8,799 nucleotides of DNA from Planctomycetota bacterium (GCA_020346805.1 CP070790.1:3461869-3470667), one strand, 5' to 3'; numbered from the stretch's first letter, positions 1 to 6,327 are shown. A program made the numbers and translations. The notes: generated from the sequence alone by a model not told the origin.

Positions 1-7
1 ATGGCTG

Positions 8-75
8 CCCGAGGCATCCCCCCTCAAGCCCGTCTGGTTCACCGCGGCCAGGCGGCACCGCCTCGGGTATTTTTT
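8..75 (+). terminator. Terminator-like stem with T-run, possibly the 3' end of a structured RNA
   Basis: CCCGAGGC (8-15) is perfectly complementary to GCCTCGGG (60-67), and TATTTTTT (68-75) follows at once, which is the arrangement of a Rho-independent terminator. The enclosed 44 nt can fold further through CTGG 34-37 with CCAG 48-51. A second perfect inverted repeat, AGGCGG (50-55) with CCGCCT (58-63), shares bases 60-63 with the outer stem, so the two folds exclude each other. It probably ends transcription coming from left of the window. It could instead be the tail of a small RNA whose 5' part lies outside the window. Confidence 0.5.
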
Positions 76-179
76 ATGCATCAATTCCGGACCTTGCTGC
101 AAAAACGGGTGTTAAAAGTTATCGATCGTTCTGTTCGGTTGGATGTTATGTGCCATTGGTTGCAAACTCGACGGATTTT

Positions 180-202
180 ACCGGGCCGTTACAATGGCCG
201 GT
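180..202. repeat. Short inverted repeat upstream of the DUF547 operon
   Basis: ACCGG(G)CC at 180-187 pairs with GGCCGGT at 196-202 with one bulged G and an 8-nt loop. It lies 30 nt before the first start codon of the operon, and a CATAAT hexamer (203-208) that could be a -10 box overlaps its right edge. It could be an operator or a leader hairpin. No convincing -35 box was found at the right distance, so the promoter itself is not called. Confidence 0.25.
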
Positions 203-231
203 CATAATGTTGCTCGATTAATCGGGAGTTA

Positions 232-1107
232 TTGCGAAACGACGTCATGCGTTTTGGATTTTATACAGCTTTAATACCTCTGATTGCAGTTTTTGTGGGT
301 ACGGGTTGCGGCCCGACATCGATCATGCCCAGGCTCGAATTTCTGGGTGATTCGCCAACCCATACCTATCGCGATTGGGATTGGGCTCGGGTTCTGGGGA
401 GTTATGTCAAGGATGGTTTAGTCGATTACGAACAGCTATCGAGTAACCCGGAACCTTTGCATCGTTTTTATGCTTTGTTAAGCGTCTCCGGGCCTAGCCG
501 GACACCGGATCATTTTACCAATCGAAACCAGGTCATTGCTTACTGGATAAATGCCTATAATGCATTAGTTTTAGTTGCAGTTCTTAGTCAATACCCGACA
601 ACGACCATGTACGATTTATCGTTGCCGAGGCTGGAATACGAATACAGTTTTAATGTTGACGGTAAATGGCTTACCCTGACGGACATTGAAGATGAAATTT
701 TTGAACTCAGCAACGGGGATGTTCGAACCTTATTGGCATTGAATCGTGCGGCACTTGGGGGCCCTCGGTTGCATGAGAGGCCGCTGCGCGCTACGGTACT
801 AGATCGTCAGTTGGATGAAGTTGCCGCCCAGGCGCTGGACGACCCCGGTGTTATGCGCATTGATCATATGGATCAATCCATTCTCCTTTGGCAGTTGATC
901 CTTCGGCGGGAGAGTGATTTTGTTAAATACCTGCGTAATCGTCGGCGGGTGCGAACGGCATATTTGTATAATGTGCTGCTGGAACTGGCTTCGCCGGCCA
1001 GGAAAGAGAAGCTGCAAGGTGCGGTGGGGTATTTGATACGGCCGATGTCTTTCGATCGTATGTTGAATAGTCGATCGTCACGCTACCGCCGCCCCGTGGT
1101 TCCATAA
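232..1107 (+). CDS. DUF547-domain lipoprotein lacking the family cysteines
   Basis: A protein of 291 aa whose N-terminus is a lipoprotein signal: hydrophobic residues 8-25 end in VGTGC, with Cys26 as the likely lipidated residue. The body matches DUF547 (PF04784): YWINAYNALVL at 104-114, a YP pair at 121-122, GKWLTLTDIE at 144-153, and QLDEVA at 193-198. The usual LNC...SCPxL signature reads LNRAALGGPRL (170-180), so both conserved cysteines are replaced by Arg172 and Gly177. The family has no settled biochemical role. The start is uncertain: TTG at 232 has GGGAG only 3 nt upstream, while in-frame ATG at 247 (MRFGF...) would still give a good lipoprotein signal but lacks a well-placed ribosome binding site. 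It is the first gene of an operon, ending 24 nt before the M20-like gene. Likely envelope-anchored; a binding role is inferred only from the lost cysteines. Confidence 0.85.
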   Translation: MRNDVMRFGFYTALIPLIAVFVGTGCGPTSIMPRLEFLGDSPTHTYRDWDWARVLGSYVKDGLVDYEQLSSNPEPLHRFYALLSVSGPSRTPDHFTNRNQVIAYWINAYNALVLVAVLSQYPTTTMYDLSLPRLEYEYSFNVDGKWLTLTDIEDEIFELSNGDVRTLLALNRAALGGPRLHERPLRATVLDRQLDEVAAQALDDPGVMRIDHMDQSILLWQLILRRESDFVKYLRNRRRVRTAYLYNVLLELASPARKEKLQGAVGYLIRPMSFDRMLNSRSSRYRRPVVP

Positions 1108-1131
1108 GATGTTTAATGAGGATTATGGTAA

Positions 1132-2835
1132 ATGATTGTCTCGGATTCAGCGGTTGTCGATTATGTGCGACAATTGGCAGCCGACGATCGTTATGGCGCG
1201 TATTTGCGTAATACGTTACTTGAATTGGTAGCTTTCAATACCTTGGTGGAGGGGCAACCGGCGGATATTGCCGATCGCGAAGGTAAGCTTTTCGATTGGG
1301 TGGAGCGCGAGGTGCGGGATTTGTTGGGAGGGGGGGCGACAATCGAGCGTGCGGGAATCGATTTGGTCATTGCTACTGATGATGATTACACAGCTCCCGG
1401 TTACGCGATTGGGAGTGACGGCCGAGAGATATCGGCAAGCGATCTTTATGCCGATCGCTGTAACCTGGTGGTGACGGTTCCCGGAAACAGTGGCGGCAAA
1501 GAGACGGGGACGATTCTTCAGACAAATGTTGACGATGCCGGGCCTTGGTTGGTTTCTCGATCGGCCGGCGAGCGGGTTTTCGGTCGAGGAGCCGGCGGCA
1601 GCAAGGCCCAGATCGCGTTACTGTTGGCCCAGATGAAATTATTGCGTGAAGTTGAGGAGAAGTTCGGCAAACAGGCGAGCAGGGGCCGGGTGTATCAGTT
1701 TGTCATAGACGGCCAAGCCGGTGGCAATGGAGCTTTGTCCCTGGCATCGGATTCGCGATTTGCCGGTATACCTGTGTTGATGCACAGGGGTACGGGTATG
1801 GTTCCCTGTTGCGGGCATCCGGGGGAGTTGTGGTATCGGTGTCGGCTTGGCATAGGTAAAAACGAGGATACTAAGGCCCTGGAGCTGTTTCCCTTCGTAG
1901 TAATGGAACTGGAAGCGGAATGCAGGCGGCTTCAAGATGAGATCGATCATCCGATGTTTAGTGCCGGTAGTGTGCGGAACAATCACGGGGTATTGGGATC
2001 GTTCGGCAGCAGCCCGGATAGGGTGTGCGATCATGTGGCGGTTGAAATAACCGCCCTACCCAAGGCCAGTGCCGATCGGGTGGGGATGAAATTGATCGAG
2101 TTTCTTGATGATGCGGTGATGGATTACGTTGGGATTTATGGGGACAAGGTGCGGGAGAAAGATCCGGCCACGGGTAAGGCGGGGCTGGATCGTCATTTTG
2201 AATTGAAGGTGGCGACGACGCCCGAGTTACAGAAATTCCGCATCGACATTTACGGCGTCGGGGGGCACATGGATTCGGCCAAGCGGTGCGACAACGCCGT
2301 TACCAAGGCGTCGTATCTGCTGGGTGGACTGATTCGGATTGCCCCGAGTTTTCCGGGAATTCGGGCCCGGGCTCGATTGGTGGGCGATCCGGGCGAGGGA
2401 AACGAAATAGTGCTTGAAGGGGTGCAGCGTTTTTCGACGACGCACAAGATGGATGAGGTGAAGGAGCGACTGACGGCGGCGACTCAGCGGGGGGTGCAGC
2501 AATATTGTCAGATACGGTCTCGGCAGTATGACCAGGGTATGGTCCAGATGAGTTTTGCTAAACGGCAAGTCGACGCTTATGTCGACTCTGCGGATAATGC
2601 CTTGATGCGGACCGTTCGCGAGGCTTTAGCCGCCGTCGGCGAACCGGTATCCGAACCGGCCGCTTTCGGGGGCATTTGCGATGCCAGGATTTATCATCGC
2701 CGGGGTAATCCGGTAGCCATTTTCGGTGCCGGCACGCTGCAAAATGCGAGCAGCGACGACGAATTCATCGACATTCCCGAATTACAAAAAGCGCTGGCGG
2801 TCAGTACCTTGGCTACCTGGGAGGTGATTCAGTAA
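1132..2835 (+). CDS. M20-family peptidase-like protein with degenerate metal site (probable pseudoenzyme)
   Basis: A protein of 567 aa, longer than the roughly 350-480 aa usual for M20 (ArgE/DapE/ACY1/CPG2) zinc amidohydrolases. The M20 backbone is clear: LLELVAFNTLVEG (29-41), NLVVTVPG (111-118), LQTNVDDAGPW (129-139), GRGAGGSKAQ (151-160), DGQAGGNGA (193-201), GVGGHMDS (375-382), FGGICDARI (512-520), FGAGTLQNASSDDEF (531-545). The aligned ligand and catalytic positions are changed: HxD has Asn132, the bridging Asp of GRGAxD is Gly156, the EE pair is Gly194-Gln195, and the C-terminal AH is Ala539-Ser540. Asp134, His379 and Glu544 remain. Residues ~231-330 and ~366-460 both resemble the lid (dimerisation) domain, which explains the extra length. 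No signal peptide is visible, so it is probably cytoplasmic. ATG 1132 has GAGGA 9 nt upstream. The reading frame is intact over 1.7 kb, so the protein is likely made. Family assignment is firm; loss of peptidase activity is inferred. Confidence 0.85.
   Translation: MIVSDSAVVDYVRQLAADDRYGAYLRNTLLELVAFNTLVEGQPADIADREGKLFDWVEREVRDLLGGGATIERAGIDLVIATDDDYTAPGYAIGSDGREISASDLYADRCNLVVTVPGNSGGKETGTILQTNVDDAGPWLVSRSAGERVFGRGAGGSKAQIALLLAQMKLLREVEEKFGKQASRGRVYQFVIDGQAGGNGALSLASDSRFAGIPVLMHRGTGMVPCCGHPGELWYRCRLGIGKNEDTKALELFPFVVMELEAECRRLQDEIDHPMFSAGSVRNNHGVLGSFGSSPDRVCDHVAVEITALPKASADRVGMKLIEFLDDAVMDYVGIYGDKVREKDPATGKAGLDRHFELKVATTPELQKFRIDIYGVGGHMDSAKRCDNAVTKASYLLGGLIRIAPSFPGIRARARLVGDPGEGNEIVLEGVQRFSTTHKMDEVKERLTAATQRGVQQYCQIRSRQYDQGMVQMSFAKRQVDAYVDSADNALMRTVREALAAVGEPVSEPAAFGGICDARIYHRRGNPVAIFGAGTLQNASSDDEFIDIPELQKALAVSTLATWEVIQ
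2688..2730 (+). repeat. Donor copy A of a partial duplication (inside the M20-like gene)
   Basis: These 43 nt, coding for the IYHRRGNPVAIFGA stretch near the M20-like C-terminus, match 3764-3806 at 40 of 43 positions by eye. It is the intact copy. Confidence 0.85.
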
Positions 2836-2865
2836 TACATACTTGATATTCAGGGGGACAATACT

Positions 2866-3759
2866 ATGAAAAAATGCCAATGGTTGGGATTAGTTGGCGT
2901 GGTGGGAGCCATGATTATTGGTTGCGCCCCGACGACGCTACTGGAAGTGCCGGTGGAATGGCCGAACGAATGGCGGGGCCGGCAATTATATAACACACCC
3001 AACGCTTACATTTATGCCGGCAGTGAATCGGCCGCCGGTGAAGCGGACCGCCTGGTTATCGCGGTGGCCGGGGACTTTCAAAGGGAAACCGAACGCGAAG
3101 CTTCCAAGGGATTGGTGATTATCACTGATATTAATGATGAACTTATCATTTCTGATTTTAAAGAATTTTTCAAATTGGCGGAAAAAAGCAAGGCCATTCA
3201 TGAAAACAAGCCTGAGCCCAGCGATCAAGAATTGGAAGAGCGGTGGCAGGATACTATCGAGGATACCATATCCAAAGTGGGCATTTCCGTGGATACGATG
3301 TTGAGGATGGGTAGTATTCAGTTGAATCCGGATATTCTTACAAATGTGCTGCAGTTTCAAGAGGATGTGGCCCAATCGGTTCAATGGGGGGTCGCAGTGC
3401 CTACATTAAATATAATACGAATAAATATAAGGGAAATGATACCCAGAATATTAAAGAAACAAGGTATCGGCCCGCTCGCTCAACTTGCTTTTGCACCCAT
3501 ACTGGCCGGTATGGAGCCGAGAATGGTGGATATGATGGCCTGTATCCGCAATTACCTAATATTCGAACAATTGGCCGGCCAGCAGCCGGACTGGAGTAAA
3601 GAGGACGCAGCCAGGATAACCAAGGCCTACAAGGACGGCACCATCAAGCAGGCCAAAAAAGAGATAGAGGCTGAGGCCAAAAAGAAGATGCCGATACCCC
3701 AAAAGGACGTGGCCGGCCCCGTGTCCGAGAAAGAAGATTCCGATACCGAAAACGGGTAG
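2866..3759 (+). CDS. Lipoprotein of unknown family with helical, charged C-terminus
   Basis: A protein of 297 aa beginning with a classic lipoprotein signal: MKK, hydrophobic residues 7-19, lipobox MIIGC with Cys20. No known domain was recognised. Visible parts are a mixed segment with VEWPNEWRGR (30-39); short strands such as RLVIAVAGDF (62-71) and GLVIITDIN (82-90); an acidic helical stretch (~98-135, DFKEFFKLAEKSK then SDQELEERWQDTIEDT); a more hydrophobic middle (~175-235); and a Lys/Glu/Ala-rich tail (~245-297) likely to form a helix and then a disordered end. ATG 2866 is well supported by AGGGGGA 7 nt upstream. It follows the M20-like gene by 30 nt and is the last gene of the operon. 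A 34-nt piece of its 5' end recurs downstream at 3821-3854, inside a gene remnant. Probably envelope-anchored; function unknown. Confidence 0.8.
   Translation: MKKCQWLGLVGVVGAMIIGCAPTTLLEVPVEWPNEWRGRQLYNTPNAYIYAGSESAAGEADRLVIAVAGDFQRETEREASKGLVIITDINDELIISDFKEFFKLAEKSKAIHENKPEPSDQELEERWQDTIEDTISKVGISVDTMLRMGSIQLNPDILTNVLQFQEDVAQSVQWGVAVPTLNIIRINIREMIPRILKKQGIGPLAQLAFAPILAGMEPRMVDMMACIRNYLIFEQLAGQQPDWSKEDAARITKAYKDGTIKQAKKEIEAEAKKKMPIPQKDVAGPVSEKEDSDTENG
2945..2978 (+). repeat. Donor copy B of a partial duplication (inside the lipoprotein gene)
   Basis: These 34 nt, coding for the EVPVEWPNEWRG stretch of the lipoprotein, match 3821-3854 at 31 of 34 positions, the first 22 being identical. Similarity fades over the next 8 nt. 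It is the intact copy. Confidence 0.85.
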
Positions 3760-3763
3760 CCCT

Positions 3764-3854
3764 GATTTATCATCACCGGGGTAATCCGGTAGCTATTTTC
3801 GGTGTCGTCAAAGCTGCTACAAGTGCCGGTGGAATGGCCGAATTAGTGGCGGGG
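3764..3854 (+). pseudogene. Fused remnant of a duplicated M20-like / lipoprotein gene pair
   Basis: Positions 3764-3806 copy the 3' part of the M20-like gene (2688-2730) and positions 3821-3854 copy the 5' part of the lipoprotein gene (2945-2978). Order and orientation are kept, but only 14 nt separate them here against 214 nt in the intact operon, so about 200 nt were deleted. That loss includes the M20 stop codon and the lipoprotein start and signal peptide. The junction lies near GCTGCTAC, which resembles both GCTGC of copy A and GCTAC of copy B. In the lipoprotein frame the Glu codon is replaced so that a TAG stop appears at 3844-3846. The likely history is tandem duplication of the operon end followed by internal deletion. 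ACCGG 3775-3779 with CCGGT 3786-3790, followed by TATTTT, might act as a weak terminator for the operon. Confidence 0.75.
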
Positions 3855-3861
3855 GCGCAGA

Positions 3862-4281
3862 TTGTCCCATCAACTATGGTCTCTTTGGCACATGCGGGTG
3901 ATAAACAAAGATCCGCGAGTTACGGATCAATTACTCGAAGAACTATGTCGGCGGATTGCCAGAGAGAACACCATGGATTTACGGGCCAACGATCTTTATT
4001 TTGAAAGAGCGGCTTTTATTCTTATGGCCGGTCATCCCGAGATGATCAAACGACGGTGGATCGAACGAATAATCGAAAACCAAAATAACGACGGGGGGTG
4101 GCGGGATCCCTGGTATTTCTTCGGTTCAACCGGCCAATGGGGTCATCTTTCGTCGAGCAACAGCCATTCAACAATGCTGGCCCTGTGGGCCCTTTACCGG
4201 GTCAGATATGTTTACTCAGAACAATTCGGTTTGCCAGGTATCCAAGCAGGTGACCGCAATACTCACTCATATCCATATTGA
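3862..4281 (+). pseudogene. N-terminally truncated prenyltransferase/terpene-cyclase-like repeat fragment
   Basis: An open frame of up to 139 codons from TTG 3862 to TGA 4279-4281. It contains ENQNNDGGWRDPW, a QW-type motif (QxxDGGW) of the squalene-hopene cyclase / prenyltransferase alpha-alpha barrel repeats, followed by SNSHSTMLALWALYRVRY, which looks like the next helix of such a barrel. Full members usually have 300-650 aa, so only a last one or two repeats remain. No start has a ribosome binding site: TTG 3862 and ATG 3892 both lack one, and a TAG at 3844-3846 closes the frame upstream. The frame runs back in phase into the WRGR(R)L remnant of the duplicated lipoprotein gene, so the fragment was joined to that debris. 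I read it as the surviving 3' end of a lost gene. An expressed small protein cannot be excluded. It converges with the MEMO1-family gene, 13 nt away. Confidence 0.55.
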
Positions 4282-4294
4282 TATCCGTTTTATA

Positions 4295-5527
4295 TCACGT
4301 TTCCCAGAATGCCATTGCACAACAGGTAACGCAGGTTTGGCTGGATTGGTGGACGGCCTGATGATAATTGATTAATTCCCGCCGGGCCCGGGGGAGAGCG
4401 GCCATCAAGGCATAAATACAACCGGCGCTGCAGAATCGCGTACGGTTTTCATCTTTGATGATAGTTTCGACAAGTGCATCTCCATCGCCGGTAATAATAA
4501 TTTCAAGGATTTCCCGATCCCGCTTCTCGACTTCGCCTAGAAAGGCATGGTCCAATTCCCGCTGATCGCCGAACCGCATACCAACATGGCTCAGATCCGC
4601 ACCGGCAATTATTATCGTAGATTTGTCGTCGGCATGTATAATTTCGCCTAATGTTTCAGCGAATACGGCAAGATCCACTCCCTGACCGTCGATCGGTTCG
4701 GTACCTGAGGGGCCACAAGGATCGGGACACAAAACAGGTACAATCTCATAATCGGTGTCGGCCAGAAGATACTGAAGTATCAGTACCTGCAACTCGATCG
4801 AATGTTCGCTCTGATGGTCGAATTCATGTTCGCACAGATCGGCGTCCAATCGTGACTGGAGTTCAGCCAACAAAGTCCTATCGGTACGTGTGGTGCCCAG
4901 AGGCGTCTGGAAATCCTTAAGGGTGGCAACTACCGAGGTACCCCGGCCGAAATGGTTTGTTCCCAGAATCACATAACGGTCGGCCGGTTTGGTAAGGGAA
5001 AGCGATTTATAACCATCCGCATAACAGGATTTGCCACGTGCAAAATCCAGGTGGGGAACAATCAAGCCAGCCAGGCGACGGTCGATGGATCTGGTGGAAT
5101 TACGGCTATGGGCGGCCAGCATTCGCTCAATAGTCAGGACCAGACCGTCATCCTGTGCTCCCAGCGAGGCCAAATCATCGGTAGATACACGGGCCGGTGC
5201 CGCCCGGTAAGCGTCAACCTTGGATTGAAAATAAGCGGTAAATTCCTCACTATCCATAAAGTGAGCCTCGTCCAGTTGCTCAATCATGTCTACCAGCTGA
5301 TGGCGGGGCAATTCTTTGCCGAATTGTTGATTAAACTTCTGCTGAATGGCTTCCAAACTGTGTTTACCATCCATCAACATCAATATAAACATGGTGGCCG
5401 CCCCAACGGTGGCCGCCGACGTTGCCAAGCCGGTGGGATCGTGAACAACGAATAATCGCTGCCCGTCCTCCTCGATGGGAATCACCTCAACCGATCTAAG
5501 TTTGGGGTGAGCTTGGGAAATCGGCAT
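4295..5527 (-). CDS. amrB: MEMO1 family protein (AmmeMemoRadiSam system protein B) with N-terminal winged-helix-like domain
   Basis: From ATG 5525-5527 the product is 410 aa. The C-terminal ~265 residues are the MEMO1 fold (related to extradiol dioxygenases). In this numbering: GLIVPHLDF with His159, ILGTNHFG with His192, EHSIELQ at ~241-247, GADLSHVG at ~309-316, and FCSAGC with Cys366, which match the conserved His/His/Cys metal site of MEMO1. Residues ~9-95 form an extra domain (LRSVEVIPIEEDGQ..., then SLEAIQQKFNQQFG and HQLVDMIEQLDEAHF) resembling PqqD-like winged-helix segments, absent from short MEMO1 proteins. The C-terminus has a CVTCC cluster. The start was chosen because CAGGGG lies 9 nt upstream. 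A longer frame back to TTG 5692 exists, but it has no ribosome binding site and its extra 55 residues look non-family. The AMMECR1-like and radical SAM partners are not in the window. MEMO1 proteins bind Fe/Cu; the bacterial reaction is not established. Confidence 0.88.
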   Translation of the reverse strand: MPISQAHPKLRSVEVIPIEEDGQRLFVVHDPTGLATSAATVGAATMFILMLMDGKHSLEAIQQKFNQQFGKELPRHQLVDMIEQLDEAHFMDSEEFTAYFQSKVDAYRAAPARVSTDDLASLGAQDDGLVLTIERMLAAHSRNSTRSIDRRLAGLIVPHLDFARGKSCYADGYKSLSLTKPADRYVILGTNHFGRGTSVVATLKDFQTPLGTTRTDRTLLAELQSRLDADLCEHEFDHQSEHSIELQVLILQYLLADTDYEIVPVLCPDPCGPSGTEPIDGQGVDLAVFAETLGEIIHADDKSTIIIAGADLSHVGMRFGDQRELDHAFLGEVEKRDREILEIIITGDGDALVETIIKDENRTRFCSAGCIYALMAALPRARRELINYHQAVHQSSQTCVTCCAMAFWET

Positions 5528-5566
5528 AAAAGTCGGCCCCTGGACAATAACAAAGTGAATCCAATT

Positions 5567-5593
5567 ATTATCTATCTGCCGGCAGGCCCTCAA
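5567..5593 (-). promoter_or_regulatory. Candidate promoter for the MEMO1-family gene
   Basis: Read on the minus strand, TTGAGG (5593-5588) and GATAAT (5572-5567) are separated by 15 nt, shorter than ideal. The predicted start of transcription would lie about 30 nt before ATG 5527, consistent with the shorter protein start. The -35 match is weak. Confidence 0.25.
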
Positions 5594-5698
5594 AATGCCA
5601 AGGATACCCGAAGAGGCTCGAATCTGCGAATTGTCGGGTATAAACGCCCCTTCAAGGCCCCTCGCCGAAGTTTTGTACGCTTTATTTTCCAACTATAT

Positions 5699-5728
5699 TT
5701 GGTGACTACAGGCTGATTTTGGTATGAT
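5699..5728 (+). promoter_or_regulatory. Sigma70-type promoter for the small secreted protein gene (and perhaps secDF)
   Basis: TTGGTG (5699-5704) and TATGAT (5723-5728) are separated by 18 nt, giving a reasonable -35/-10 pair. Transcription would start near 5735, leaving a leader of about 35 nt before the GTG at 5771. It may also serve secDF, because no clear promoter was found in 6197-6327. Confidence 0.5.
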
Positions 5729-5770
5729 ACCCCTTTCTTTTCGGGAAACATACTCTGGGAGTTTGTAAAC

Positions 5771-6196
5771 GTGTCCCTGGTACGAGCCACCTGGATAATT
5801 ATGCTGATACTGGCCGTCCCCACGCTACCGGCCAGCGGGGGCTCCCTGTTTGCAAACTGTGAGCCCGAAGATACACACCATCAGGATGCAGCGGAACCGT
5901 CATCCAGCGAAACCAAAGATAACCAAGACGATTCCTCATCCACCCTACAGATTACCCCAACTGCAGATATATGGGCCGGCAGTTCCACCCGCAGTTTAAC
6001 CACCGGCACGATTGCGGTACCGGCGGAAACGCCGCCCCAGCACGTTATTGGGGCCCGTCCGACTTCGCCGGATGCCCAGTTTTTTATTCTCATTGAAACA
6101 AGAGCTCCAACCGAAAGCGTGCAGCGGTGCCGACTCGTTTCACGATACGCACATGCACCACCCCATATCCGCCATCTCATCAATACAGGCAAATAG
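5771..6196 (+). CDS. Small secreted protein of unknown family, upstream of secDF
   Basis: A protein of 141 aa starting at GTG 5771, supported by GGGAG (5757-5761) 9 nt upstream and by a promoter at the right distance. Residues 1-28 look like a Sec signal peptide: basic Arg5, hydrophobic 8-19, and small residues ASGG (21-24) or LFA (26-28) as the cleavage region. The mature part begins with NCEPEDTHHQD, followed by an acidic, Ser/Asp-rich, probably disordered stretch (~40-60). A more structured C-terminal half follows, with FFILIET (104-110) and QRC (118-120). Cys30 and Cys120 could form a disulfide. No family was recognised. The gene ends 131 nt before secDF on the same strand, where many bacteria carry yajC, but it lacks YajC's single-helix, basic-tail layout. 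Function unknown. The signal, Shine-Dalgarno and promoter support a real gene rather than a chance frame. Confidence 0.65.
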   Translation: MSLVRATWIIMLILAVPTLPASGGSLFANCEPEDTHHQDAAEPSSSETKDNQDDSSSTLQITPTADIWAGSSTRSLTTGTIAVPAETPPQHVIGARPTSPDAQFFILIETRAPTESVQRCRLVSRYAHAPPHIRHLINTGK

Positions 6197-6327
6197 GAAA
6201 TAGTTAGTGCATGAATATTGATAACGTTTTATAAATATTGCAAATTATGTTTTAGTGTGGTAGCCGAAAAAAGCCAATCACAAGATAATACAAACAACAA
6301 CTTATTAATAATAATCGAGGAACTATC

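Noticed and set aside
1..207. 68-codon + strand frame starting at the first base
   Set aside because: It runs through the terminator-like structure at 8-75, has no visible ribosome binding site, and its product is Arg-rich with no recognisable motif.
1639..2034. 131-codon minus-strand frame
   Set aside because: It is antisense to the well-supported M20-like gene, with no domain and no ribosome binding site argument. The 2227-2568 minus frame is rejected for the same reason.
2986..3384. 132-codon minus-strand frame opposite the lipoprotein gene
   Set aside because: The + strand gene has a lipobox, a strong Shine-Dalgarno and operon context; the antisense product shows no family.
4952..5455. 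167-codon + strand frame
   Set aside because: It lies antisense to the conserved MEMO1 motifs, so it is a shadow frame.
5528..5692. 55-residue N-terminal extension of the MEMO1-family protein from a TTG
   Set aside because: There is no ribosome binding site at 5692, the extension is non-family sequence, and a good site precedes ATG 5527. A candidate promoter also lies inside this stretch.
5881..6192. 103-codon minus-strand frame opposite the small secreted protein
   Set aside because: The + strand frame has the signal peptide, Shine-Dalgarno and promoter; the minus frame has none of these.
6197..6327. Possible separate promoter for secDF in the AT-rich spacer
   Set aside because: TTGATA (6218-6223), TATAAA (6230-6235), TATGTT (6246-6251) and GATAAT (6284-6289) are present, but no pair has acceptable spacing.
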